This document shows positions 16,459 to 23,972 of a DNA stretch of 40,792 bases, piece after piece. Below the pieces are notes generated by a model. It searched no databases. It was not told the origin of the DNA and saw only the letters and a list, made by a program, of their open reading frames with translations. How positions within the stretch are numbered: position 1 is the stretch's first letter; each line of letters starts with the position of its first letter. This DNA is from Pseudonocardia sp. GTDB lineage: Bacteria; Actinomycetota; Actinomycetes; Mycobacteriales; Pseudonocardiaceae. Both the position numbers and the translations under genes were made by a program. The stretch lies in NCBI RefSeq assembly GCF_025965585.1, contig NZ_JAOPWR010000547.1, forward strand, positions 1-40,792, given 5' to 3'.

Positions 16459-18188
16459 GCCGCGACCTCCGCGCTGAGCTGGGACTCGACTATCTCGACG
16501 TAGGTCGGGCACGCTCGGAGCAGCTCGTCGTGGCGGCCGATGCCGACCACCGCGCCGTCCTCGAGGACCACGATCTGGTCGGCGTCCTGGATGGTCGACA
16601 CGCGCTGCGCAACGATCACCACCGTCGCGTTCGCCGTGACCGGTTTGAGCGCCGCCCGCAGGCGGGCGTCGGTGGCGAGGTCGAGCGCGGAGAACGAGTC
16701 GTCGAACAGGTAGATCTCGGGTCTGCGCACCAGCGCCCGGGCGATCGCGAGCCGCTGGCGCTGGCCGCCGGAGACGTCGGTGCCCCCCTGGGCGATCGGC
16801 GCCTCCAGCCCGCCCTCCATCGCGCGGACGAACTCCTCGCCCTGGGCGATGCGCAGCGCCTCCCAGAGATCGTCGTCCGTCGCGTCGGGGTTGCCGTAGC
16901 GCAGGTTGCTGGCGACCGTGCCGGAGAACAGGTACGGCCGCTGCGGCACGAGGCCGATGCGGCTCCACAGGTCCTCGGGATCCATCTCCCGGACATCGAC
17001 GCCGTCCACCGACACCGAGCCCGCGGTGACGTCGAAGAGCCGCGGCACCATCGAGACCAGCGTGGTCTTGCCGGCGCCGGTGCTGCCGACGATCGCGGTG
17101 GTGCGCCCGGGCAGTGCCGTCAGCGTGACGTCGCTCAGCACCGGCGCGGACGCACCCGGGTACCGGAAGCCTGCGCGGTCGAACACCAGCTCACCCCCCG
17201 TGCGCAGCGACCGGACCGGGCGCTCCGGGGGCGCGACCGAGGACTCGGTGTCGAGCACCTCCGTGATGCGGTCGGCGCACACCGCCGCGCGCGGGATCAT
17301 GATCGCCATGAACGTGGCCATCATGACCGCCATGAGGATCTGCAGCAGGTAGGCCAGGAACGCGGTGAGCGACCCGACCTGCATCTCGCCGGCGTCGATG
17401 CGGGCGGCGCCGAACCACAGCACCGCCACACTGGAGACGTTGAGCACGAGCGTGACGATCGGGAAGATCAGCGCCTGCAGGCGGCCCGCGCGCATGGCGA
17501 CGTCGGTGACCTCGCTGTTGGCCATGCCGAACCGCGCGGTCTCGACGGGCTCCCGGACGAACGCGCGCACCACGCGGATGCCGGTGATCTGCTCGCGCAG
17601 CACCCGGTTGACCGCGTCGATCCGGACCTGCATGAGGCGGAACTTGGGCACCATCCGGATGATCACGAGGCCGATCGCGACGATCAGCACCGGCACGCTG
17701 ACCACCATCAGCCAGGACAGGCCGACGTCCTCGCGCAGCGCCATGATCACGCCACCGACACACATGATCGGCGCCGAGACGAGCATCGTGCAGGACATCA
17801 GCACGAGCATCTGGACCTGCTGGACGTCGTTCGTGTTGCGGGTGATCAGCGACGGCGCGCCGAAGCGGTTGACCTCGCGGGCGGAGAACCCGCCGACCCG
17901 GTGGAACACGGCGGCGCGGACGTCACGGCCGAAGCTCATGGCGGTGCGGGCGCCGTACCAGACCGCGGCGATGGAGCAGACGATCTGCACCAGCGTCACG
18001 AGCAGCATCCACCCGCCCGCCCCGAGGATGTAGGGCGTGTCCCCCTTGGCGATTCCCTGGTCGATGATGTCGGCGTTCAGGCTCGGCAGGTAGAGCGCCG
18101 CCATCGTGCCCACCGTCTGGAGGACGACGACGAGCCACAGCTGCCGGGCGTAAGGGCGCAGGTGGGTGCGCAGGAGTCGGATCAGCAT
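16455..18188 (-). CDS. ABC exporter half-transporter, degenerate-site subunit
   Basis: The 577-residue protein has six transmembrane helices in about residues 15-300 and a C-terminal nucleotide-binding domain with Walker A GSTGAGKTT and an intact signature VSGGQRQRLAIARAL. The Walker B glutamate is replaced by Asp497 (YLFDDSFSALD) and the switch histidine by Gln528 (VAQRVSTI). These are the substitutions known for the non-hydrolysing site of heterodimeric exporters, so this subunit should pair with the neighbour at 14396-16420. The ATG at 18188 overlaps the end of the tetR gene by 7 bp, placing the exporter directly under that regulator's operon. Confidence 0.92.
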   Translation of the reverse strand: MLIRLLRTHLRPYARQLWLVVVLQTVGTMAALYLPSLNADIIDQGIAKGDTPYILGAGGWMLLVTLVQIVCSIAAVWYGARTAMSFGRDVRAAVFHRVGGFSAREVNRFGAPSLITRNTNDVQQVQMLVLMSCTMLVSAPIMCVGGVIMALREDVGLSWLMVVSVPVLIVAIGLVIIRMVPKFRLMQVRIDAVNRVLREQITGIRVVRAFVREPVETARFGMANSEVTDVAMRAGRLQALIFPIVTLVLNVSSVAVLWFGAARIDAGEMQVGSLTAFLAYLLQILMAVMMATFMAIMIPRAAVCADRITEVLDTESSVAPPERPVRSLRTGGELVFDRAGFRYPGASAPVLSDVTLTALPGRTTAIVGSTGAGKTTLVSMVPRLFDVTAGSVSVDGVDVREMDPEDLWSRIGLVPQRPYLFSGTVASNLRYGNPDATDDDLWEALRIAQGEEFVRAMEGGLEAPIAQGGTDVSGGQRQRLAIARALVRRPEIYLFDDSFSALDLATDARLRAALKPVTANATVVIVAQRVSTIQDADQIVVLEDGAVVGIGRHDELLRACPTYVEIVESQLSAEVAA

Positions 18189-18808
18189 GCTGCGTCCTCG
18201 GTCATGGCGTGGTGGTGCCGGCAGCCGGGCCGGGCCAGCACGCCGTCGAGCAGGATCGTGACGATCTGCTCGGCGTCGAGCAGGCGCCCGTCGGAGATGC
18301 GCGGGTGGGAGCCGGAGAAGACCAGCAGGCGCAGGACGTGGACCAGCTCCCCGGCGGGCACGGTCAGCGCGGGCTCGTCGGGGCCCACGACGTCCACGAG
18401 CGCGGCGTGGAAGGCGTCGTTCATGACCCTCCGAGCCTCCTGGCGCCCCGGAGGCGGGCCGGTCAGACCCAGGGCGTCGATGAGGACGAACGCCCCGACC
18501 AGCCGGTGCTGCATCACGACGGCGGCCGCGACGAGCCGGTCGCGCAGCGGCAGCTGCCGGTCGATCGCCGCCAGCTGCGCCAGCGTCGGCTCCGGGTCGA
18601 AGGCCTTCTCCGTGACCGCGCACATGAGCGCGTCCTTGTCCGGGAAGACGCGGTAGATGGTGCCCTCGGCGACGTCCGCGGCCTCGGCGATCAACCGCGT
18701 GCTGACTCCCGAGCCGTGCTCGAGCACGAGTGGCAGGGTGGCGTCGATGATGGCCGCCCGGCGGTCGTCGGGCGCCATCCGCGCTGCACGACGTTCCCTG
18801 GTGACCAT
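18182..18808 (-). CDS. TetR family transcriptional regulator of the ABC exporter
   Basis: This 208-residue protein starts with a basic arm (MVTRERRAARMAPDDRR). The TetR helix-turn-helix follows: AAIIDATLPLVLEHGSGVS, then LIAEAADVAEGTIYRVFPDKDALM. The C-terminal half should bind the inducer. Its last codons overlap the ABC gene start, so regulator and pump form one operon. A perfect dyad sits in the spacer of its own predicted promoter, which implies autorepression and pump control by substrate. Its -10 hexamer lies six bases before the ATG, so the transcript is probably leaderless. Confidence 0.9.
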   Translation of the reverse strand: MVTRERRAARMAPDDRRAAIIDATLPLVLEHGSGVSTRLIAEAADVAEGTIYRVFPDKDALMCAVTEKAFDPEPTLAQLAAIDRQLPLRDRLVAAAVVMQHRLVGAFVLIDALGLTGPPPGRQEARRVMNDAFHAALVDVVGPDEPALTVPAGELVHVLRLLVFSGSHPRISDGRLLDAEQIVTILLDGVLARPGCRHHHAMTEDAAC

Positions 18809-18814
18809 GCCGGG

Positions 18815-18844
18815 AAACTAGATGAGTGTTCACTCATTACGCAA
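18815..18844 (-). promoter_or_regulatory. promoter with TetR operator in the spacer
   Basis: On the minus strand, TTGCGT (-35), an 18-bp spacer and TAGTTT (-10) precede the tetR ATG by six bases. The spacer contains the perfect inverted repeat ATGAGTG-TT-CACTCAT at 18822-18837. A repressor dimer there would cover both promoter elements. Confidence 0.65.
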
Positions 18845-18852
18845 ATGATTTT

Positions 18853-18919
18853 CGCCGGAGGCGATCAGACTGCGGAGCGCCGGAGGCGATCAGACCGCGG
18901 AGCGCCGGAGGGCGATCAG
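18853..18919. repeat. 25-bp direct tandem repeat, 2.7 copies
   Basis: Units at 18853-18877 and 18878-18902 are identical except for one T/C change. A partial third copy from 18903 carries an extra G and runs into the 3' end of the minus-strand tetR gene (stop 18916-18918). The array occupies most of the gap between two tetR genes. Confidence 0.9.
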
Positions 18920-19446
18920 GAACGGCGCGCGGCCCCGGCCGTGGTGGGGACGTTGGCCGCGATGACCTGCTCGAAGTCGTTGAGGACGCCCAGCAGCTCC
19001 TCCCGGTCGACGAGACCCCGGATCTGCTGCACGCCCGCCAGCAGCGCGATGCCCATCAGCGACAGCCGCCGCGCGGTGGCGTCGTCGCCGCCGACCCCGG
19101 CGACCACCACGCGGAGGCCCTCGATCCGCGCCGCGTCCACCCGCTGCTGTGCGTGCCCGACGGCCGGGTCGAGCTTCCCCCACGCCCGGATGGCCGCCTC
19201 GGCCTCGTGCGGCACCGTGACGGCGAGGTTCTTCATCACCGTCACGCGTTCCCACGGGTCCTCGGCCTGCCAGGTCAGCGCGAGCAGCGTCTGGGTCTTC
19301 TCGGCCTCCCAGTGGGCGAGCATGGCCTCGACGAAGCCCGCCCACGACCCGAAGTGGTGGTAGAAGGACCCGCTCGTGACGCCGAGCTCCCGGCAGAGCG
19401 GAGCGATCTTCAGGCCGGCCTGGCCCCGCTCGCCGAGGATCGTCAT
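18916..19446 (-). CDS. TetR family transcriptional regulator (true start probably upstream CTG)
   Basis: From the ATG at 19446 the protein is 176 residues, but this truncates helix 1 of the TetR DNA-binding domain. In frame upstream lies LITPERYFEAA, which completes the helix before MTILGERGQAGLKIAPLCRELGVTSGSFYHHF. A CTG at 19479 starts that extension, has AGGAG six bases upstream and overlaps the aldehyde dehydrogenase stop as CTGA, mirroring the ATGA/GTGA couplings elsewhere here. No ATG, GTG or TTG is available upstream in the frame segment I followed, about 13 codons. It is co-transcribed with the aldehyde dehydrogenase gene and probably acts on the palindrome at 20915-20935. Confidence 0.85.
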   Translation of the reverse strand: MTILGERGQAGLKIAPLCRELGVTSGSFYHHFGSWAGFVEAMLAHWEAEKTQTLLALTWQAEDPWERVTVMKNLAVTVPHEAEAAIRAWGKLDPAVGHAQQRVDAARIEGLRVVVAGVGGDDATARRLSLMGIALLAGVQQIRGLVDREELLGVLNDFEQVIAANVPTTAGAARRS

Positions 19447-19475
19447 CGCGGCCTCGAAGTACCGCTCCGGGGTGA

Positions 19476-20885
19476 TCAGAAGAATCTCCTCAGCAGCTTC
19501 TCGGCCTTGACGGAGTACGGCGGGTAGATCAGGGAGAGGTCCGGACGCGTCGGCTTGGTCAGCACCGACTTGCGGTGGCTGAACGTCTCGAACCCCCAGC
19601 GGCCATGGTAGGCGCCCATGCCGCTGCGGCCCACGCCTCCGAACGGCAGCTGTGGTACGAGCACATGGAACATCAGGTGGTTGATCACCGTGCCGCCGGA
19701 GCTGACCTGCTCGGTCACCTTCCGCGTCACCGCCTTCGAGCGGCTGAACACGTAGACGGCCAGCGGCTTGGGCCGGTCGTTGACGAAGCGGATCGCGGTG
19801 TCGACGTCCTCGATGGTCAGGACGGGCAGGATCGGCCCGAAGATCTCCTCCTGCATGAGGCGGCTGTCGGGGCGCGGGTCGACGACGATCGTCGGCTCCC
19901 CCGTCGGGCCACCGGCCGCGTCGACGTCCACGTGCCCGCCGTGCGTGACGCGGCCGCCGTGGTCGTCGAGCAGGCCGGCGATGCGCGTGGCCTGCCGGGC
20001 GTTGACGATGCGCAGCCCGTCGGACGCGCCGCCGCGGAGCTCACGGGTGGCCGCGGCGATGCCCTCGACCAGCCGCTCGCGCACGGCCTCCTCGACGAGC
20101 ACGTAGTCGGGGGCGATGCAGGTCTGGCCGGAGTTCATCAGCTTGGTCCAGGCGATCCGCTTGGCGGCGACGTCGATGTCGGCGTCGGCCGTGACGATCA
20201 CCGGGCTCTTGCCGCCCAGCTCCAGCGTGACGGGCGTCAGCGTGGGCGCTGCGGCCGCCATGATCAGCGCACCGACCTCGGGGCTGCCGGTGAAGAACGC
20301 GTGGTCCAGGCCCTGCGCGAGCAGCTCCTGGGTCTCGTCGGGGCCGCCGGTGACGACGGCGACGGCGTCCGGGTCGAGGTAGGCCGGCAGCAGCTCGGCC
20401 AGCAGCGCGGCGACGGCGGGCGCGTGCTCCGACGGCTTGACGACCGCGCAGTTGCCCGCGGCGAGCGCGGCCACCAGCGGCGCGAGCGTCAGGTACACGG
20501 GGTAGTTCCACGGGCCGATGACCAGCACGGTGCCCAGCGGCTCGTAGACATAGCGCGCCGAGCCCGGCTGCACCGACAGCGGCAGCCCCGCGCGCTTGCT
20601 GCGCATCCAGCGCTTGAGGTGCTTGCGGGCGAACGCCGACTCGGCCGTGCTGGGCGCGAGGTCGGCGAGCCAGGCGTCGACGCGCGGGCGTCCGAGATCG
20701 GCGGCGAGCGCGGCGGCGAAGTCGTCCTCGCGCTCGGCCACCATCCGCTCCAGGCCCTCGAGCTGGGCCAGGCGCCAGGCGACCTCACGGGTCCGGCCCG
20801 TCGCGAACGTGGCGCGCAGGCCCGCCACGAGGGACGGCACGTCCGGACCGGACGTCTCCACGGGCACGGGAGCGGTGGTGGTCAT
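19476..20885 (-). CDS. aldehyde dehydrogenase, class 3-like
   Basis: The 469-residue NAD(P)-dependent enzyme oxidises an aldehyde to an acid. The nucleotide-binding region GPWNYPVYLTLAPLVAAL, the FTGSPEVG turn, the general-base glutamate in LELGGKSP, and catalytic Cys at about residue 256 (NSGQTCIAPDY) are all intact. The EEIFGPILPV motif and short length resemble the ALDH3/coniferyl-aldehyde group. The ATG has AGGAG upstream. A plausible minus-strand promoter (TTGAAG, 18 bp, TACGTT) overlaps the palindrome shared with the divergent SCP2/P450 genes. The enzyme may oxidise an aldehyde formed by the P450's hydroxylation product; this is inference. Confidence 0.92.
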   Translation of the reverse strand: MTTTAPVPVETSGPDVPSLVAGLRATFATGRTREVAWRLAQLEGLERMVAEREDDFAAALAADLGRPRVDAWLADLAPSTAESAFARKHLKRWMRSKRAGLPLSVQPGSARYVYEPLGTVLVIGPWNYPVYLTLAPLVAALAAGNCAVVKPSEHAPAVAALLAELLPAYLDPDAVAVVTGGPDETQELLAQGLDHAFFTGSPEVGALIMAAAAPTLTPVTLELGGKSPVIVTADADIDVAAKRIAWTKLMNSGQTCIAPDYVLVEEAVRERLVEGIAAATRELRGGASDGLRIVNARQATRIAGLLDDHGGRVTHGGHVDVDAAGGPTGEPTIVVDPRPDSRLMQEEIFGPILPVLTIEDVDTAIRFVNDRPKPLAVYVFSRSKAVTRKVTEQVSSGGTVINHLMFHVLVPQLPFGGVGRSGMGAYHGRWGFETFSHRKSVLTKPTRPDLSLIYPPYSVKAEKLLRRFF

Positions 20886-20914
20886 CGTCGTCTCCTGAGA
20901 GGGCTCGCGTTTTC

Positions 20915-20935
20915 CGTAACGTAGGTTACGTTACG
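20915..20935. promoter_or_regulatory. 21-bp perfect palindrome, probable TetR operator
   Basis: CGTAACGTA, three bases (GGT) and TACGTTACG form a perfect dyad between the aldehyde dehydrogenase gene (minus) and the SCP2-like gene (plus). The minus-strand -10 candidate TACGTT (918-923), with -35 TTGAAG (942-947) at 18-bp spacing, overlaps it. The TetR encoded with the dehydrogenase is the natural candidate to bind it. Confidence 0.75.
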
Positions 20936-20969
20936 CCCCACCTTCAAGACCCGACGCCGGGAGGAACGC

Positions 20970-21383
20970 GTGCCAGGTTTCACATCCGAGGACGAGCTGT
21001 ACCGCTACATCGGCGGCATCTTCGAGACGGCGCTGGAGGATCCCGACCTCGCGCCCAGACTGGAGGCCACCGGTCTGGTGCTGCGCATGCAGTGCACCGA
21101 GCCCGACAGCGGCCTGGTGATCGACCTGCCCGGCCACAAGGTGCACAAGGTCGCGGACGGCGCCGCACCCGATTCGCAGGCGACCATGACGATGAGCACC
21201 GAGACCGCCAACGCCTACTGGCAGGGCAAGGTCAACCTGACGTTCGCGATGGCGAAGGGCAAGGTGAAGGTCGACGGCACCGTCACCAAGCTGCTGCAGC
21301 TCGCGCCGCTGTCGAAGAAGCTCTTCCCCGTCTACGTCGAGCGGCTCAGGGCCGACGGCCGCGACGACCTCGTGGTGGGGTGA
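20970..21383 (+). CDS. SCP2 sterol-binding domain protein
   Basis: The 137-residue product looks like a stand-alone SCP2 domain: a mixed beta-sheet with a hydrophobic tunnel that binds fatty acids, sterols or acyl-CoAs. Support comes from the characteristic late segment MTMSTETANAYWQGKVNLTF followed by A-M-A-K-G-K-V-K-V-D-G and the length. The GTG start has GGGAGGAA upstream. It precedes the P450 gene with a possible GTGA overlap, so the two are probably co-expressed. The protein may deliver a hydrophobic substrate to the P450. No signal peptide is visible, so it should be cytosolic. Confidence 0.85.
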   Translation: MPGFTSEDELYRYIGGIFETALEDPDLAPRLEATGLVLRMQCTEPDSGLVIDLPGHKVHKVADGAAPDSQATMTMSTETANAYWQGKVNLTFAMAKGKVKVDGTVTKLLQLAPLSKKLFPVYVERLRADGRDDLVVG

Positions 21384-21391
21384 CCGCTCCC

Positions 21392-22663
21392 ATGACCACG
21401 CCCGGGACCCGGCCCCACGATCCCCTCGACATCTCCTCGCTCGCGTTCTGGGCGAAGACCCCCGCCGAGCGCGACGCCGTGTTCGCGCAGCTGCGCCGCG
21501 AGCGTCCGATCTCCTGGCACCGGCCCGCGGAGACGGAGCTGCTGCCCAACGACGAGGACCCGGGCTTCTGGGCCCTGACGCGCAACGCCGACATCGTGGC
21601 CGTCAGCCGCAACGCCGACGTGTTCGCGTCCGGGCAGGAGTTCGGCGGCGTCATGCTCGAGGACGTGCCCGAGGACGTCCTGGAGGCGGCACACTCCGTG
21701 CTCGCGATGGACGCGCCGCGGCACGTCGAGCAGCGCAAGCTGATCAGCTCGGTGTTCACGCCGCGGCGCGTCGCGAAGATCGAGGGCCAGATCCGCCGGC
21801 AGGCCAAGGGCATCGTCGACACGATCGCCCCGCTCGGCGAGATCGAGTTCGTGGAACAGGTCTCCGCGCGCCTGCCTGTCCGGACGATCTCGGAGATGAT
21901 CGGCATCGCCGACGCCGACCGCGACCGGGTCGCGGCCGCCGCCAACGCGATGGTCGGCTGGAACGACCCCGAGTTCGTCGGCGACGGCGACGCGATGGGC
22001 GTGCTGCTCGACGCCCTGATGACGCTGCACACCGTGGCGTTCGAGCTGGTGGAGGCCCGGCGGGCGGAGCCCCGCGACGACCTCATCACCGCGCTGGTCC
22101 GGGCGGAGATCAACGGGGCGACGCTCACCGAGGAGGAGATCGCGTCCTTCTTCGTGCTGCTCTGCGTGGCGGGCAACGACACCACGCGCCAGACAGCGAC
22201 CCACACGATCCTCGCGCTGCAGGAGCACCCGGACCAGAAGGCGCTCCTGCTGGCGGACTTCGAGGGCCGCATCGGCCCGGCCACCGAGGAGTTCGTGCGC
22301 TGGGCCAGCCCGGTGCTGACGTTCCGCCGCACGGCCCGCGTCGACGCGGTGGTGGGCGGGCAGCCGATCGCCGCGGGCGAGAAGGTGGTGCTGTTCTACC
22401 GCTCGGGCAACCAGGACGAGACGGCGTTCGACCATCCCGAGCGCTTCGACATCACCCGCTCCCCCAACCCGCACGTCGGGTTCGGCGGCGGGGGCCCGCA
22501 CTTCTGCCTGGGCAGCCACCTGGCCCGCATGCAGCTCACGGCGCTGTTCCGCGAGCTGCTGAGCCGCCTGCCCGACCTGACGGTGGGCCGGCCGGAGTAC
22601 CTGGCGGGCAACTTCATCAACGGCATCAAGCGGCTGCCGGCCCGGTTCACGCCGGTCGGCTGA
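21392..22663 (+). CDS. cytochrome P450
   Basis: The 423-residue haem monooxygenase has the I-helix oxygen-activation motif AGNDTTR, the K-helix ExxR in EEFVRWASPV, and the haem-binding loop FGGGGPHFCLGSH with the Cys ligand at about residue 372. The AGNDTTR/GGGGPHFCLG combination occurs in actinobacterial families that include sterol, fatty-acid and terpenoid hydroxylases, which suits the adjacent lipid-binding SCP2 gene. A GTG at 21380 overlapping the SCP2 stop is an alternative start. No ferredoxin or reductase is adjacent; the nearest ferredoxin gene is at 33532. Confidence 0.93.
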   Translation: MTTPGTRPHDPLDISSLAFWAKTPAERDAVFAQLRRERPISWHRPAETELLPNDEDPGFWALTRNADIVAVSRNADVFASGQEFGGVMLEDVPEDVLEAAHSVLAMDAPRHVEQRKLISSVFTPRRVAKIEGQIRRQAKGIVDTIAPLGEIEFVEQVSARLPVRTISEMIGIADADRDRVAAAANAMVGWNDPEFVGDGDAMGVLLDALMTLHTVAFELVEARRAEPRDDLITALVRAEINGATLTEEEIASFFVLLCVAGNDTTRQTATHTILALQEHPDQKALLLADFEGRIGPATEEFVRWASPVLTFRRTARVDAVVGGQPIAAGEKVVLFYRSGNQDETAFDHPERFDITRSPNPHVGFGGGGPHFCLGSHLARMQLTALFRELLSRLPDLTVGRPEYLAGNFINGIKRLPARFTPVG

Positions 22664-22748
22664 GCTCGATCGGCGCGAGATGAGGGTTTCCGCGGTTCGA
22701 CCGACGACAACGCCCAGTCGATCATCGGATCAGCGCCTCGAAGCGGCA

Positions 22749-22771
22749 CTCCCCTCACGGGGGTGAGGGAG
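22749..22771. terminator. hairpin between convergent genes
   Basis: CTCCCCTCAC and GTGAGGGAG pair with one bulged base around a 4-base loop. Outer CACTC/GAGTG arms (22747-22751, 22775-22779) can extend or compete. It lies after the P450 stop and before the end of the convergent flavin oxidoreductase gene. Confidence 0.5.
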
Positions 22772-22781
22772 CGCGAGTGCG

Positions 22782-22821
22782 CCCTCACGGCGGTGCGATC
22801 AGGCAACGACCACCGTGAGGG
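22782..22821. terminator. second hairpin between convergent genes
   Basis: CCCTCACGGCGGT and ACCACCGTGAGGG pair at 12 of 13 positions across a 14-base loop. It directly precedes the end of the minus-strand oxidoreductase gene (stop 22837), so it is well placed to terminate that operon and to back up the first hairpin for the P450 transcript. Confidence 0.55.
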
Positions 22822-22836
22822 TGCGTTCGGCAGGTG

Positions 22837-23916
22837 TCAGCGCCAGGCGCCGCGCGTGTAGTTCACGGGGTAGGGCGCGTCCGTCGCCGGGATGCCCAGC
22901 TCGTGCGCGGCGCGCAGCGGCCAGGCCGGCTCCCGCAGGGCCGCGCGGGCGAACAGCACCACGTCGGCGTCGCCGTCGTCGAGGATCTGCTGGGCCTGCG
23001 CCGGGTCGGTGATGAGGCCGACGGCGCCGGTGGCCACGCCCGCCTTCGCGCGGACGTCGTGGGAGAAGGGCACCTGGTAGCCGGGCCCGACGGTGATCTC
23101 CTGGCGCGCGTCGAGGCCGCCGGAGCTGACGTCGACCAGGTCCACGCCGTGCTCCTTCAGGACGGCCGACAGCTCGCACGACTCCTCGACGGTCCAGCCG
23201 CCCTCGACCCAGTCGGTGGCCGAGAGGCGCACCAGCAGGGGCTTGTCGGCGGGCCAGGCGCTGCGCACGGCGTCGACGACCTCCACGATCAGCCGCGTCC
23301 GGTTCTCGAAGGACCCGCCGTAGGTGTCGGTGCGGTGGTTGGCCAGCGGCGAGAGGAACTGGTGCAGCAGGTAGCCGTGCGCCCCGTGCAGCTCGACGAC
23401 GTCGAACCCAGCGGCGTCGGCCCGGCGCGCGGCGGCGGCGAAGTCGTCCACCACGCCGCGGATCTCCTCGGCCGACAGGGCTTGCGGCTCCGCGTACCCC
23501 TGGAAGGCCGCGGCCGACGGCCCGACCGCGTCCCAGCCGCCCTCGGCCGCGGGCACGGTCCCCTCGCCCCGCCACGGGGAGAACGTCGACGCCTTGCGTC
23601 CCGCGTGCGCGAGCTGCGTGCCGGCCGCGGCGCCCTGCGCGTGCAGGAACCCGACGATGCGCGACCACGCGGCCTGCTGCTCGTCGTTCCAGATGCCGAC
23701 GTCCTGGGGGCTGATCCGGCCCTCGGACGACACGGCGTTGGCCTCGGTGATCACCAGGCCGAACCCGCCGGTGGCCCGGGCGCCGAGGTGGACGAGGTGC
23801 CAGTCGGTGGGGACGCCGTCCCGGGCCTCGACGGCGTACTGGCACATCGGCGCGAGCCAGATGCGGTTGCGGACCGTGAGCCCACGCAGCGTGATGGGGT
23901 CGAACAAGCTCGTCAT
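22837..23916 (-). CDS. NADH:flavin oxidoreductase (Old Yellow Enzyme, YqjM-like)
   Basis: The 359-residue FMN-dependent ene-reductase is a TIM barrel. The FMN-proximal cysteine of the YqjM subgroup is seen in LAPMCQYAV (near residue 25). The substrate-binding His pair is in ELHGAHGYLLHQFLSPL, followed by NHRTDTYGGSFENR. The enzyme reduces activated C=C bonds with NAD(P)H. It lies 56 bp after the SDR gene on the same strand, so it could be the last gene of the ring-hydroxylating operon, reducing an unsaturated ring or ring-cleavage product. An inverted repeat in the gap may uncouple expression. The substrate is not inferable. Confidence 0.9.
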   Translation of the reverse strand: MTSLFDPITLRGLTVRNRIWLAPMCQYAVEARDGVPTDWHLVHLGARATGGFGLVITEANAVSSEGRISPQDVGIWNDEQQAAWSRIVGFLHAQGAAAGTQLAHAGRKASTFSPWRGEGTVPAAEGGWDAVGPSAAAFQGYAEPQALSAEEIRGVVDDFAAAARRADAAGFDVVELHGAHGYLLHQFLSPLANHRTDTYGGSFENRTRLIVEVVDAVRSAWPADKPLLVRLSATDWVEGGWTVEESCELSAVLKEHGVDLVDVSSGGLDARQEITVGPGYQVPFSHDVRAKAGVATGAVGLITDPAQAQQILDDGDADVVLFARAALREPAWPLRAAHELGIPATDAPYPVNYTRGAWR

Positions 23917-23933
23917 GATCGTCGCAACCGGGT

Positions 23934-23964
23934 CGGGCCCCCGAACATGCCCGGACAGGGCCCG
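23934..23964. other. intercistronic inverted repeat
   Basis: CGGGCCC and GGGCCCG, 17 bases apart, lie between the SDR stop (23973) and the oxidoreductase start (23916). It could be an attenuating terminator or a stability hairpin; a chance match in GC-rich DNA is also possible. Confidence 0.35.
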
Positions 23965-23972
23965 GATGTGGC

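Noticed and set aside
16455..18833. Possible regulator-ABC fusion suggested by a long frame extending the ABC gene upstream.
   Set aside because: The extension is the out-of-frame shadow of the overlapping tetR gene; the ABC gene has its own ATG at 18188.
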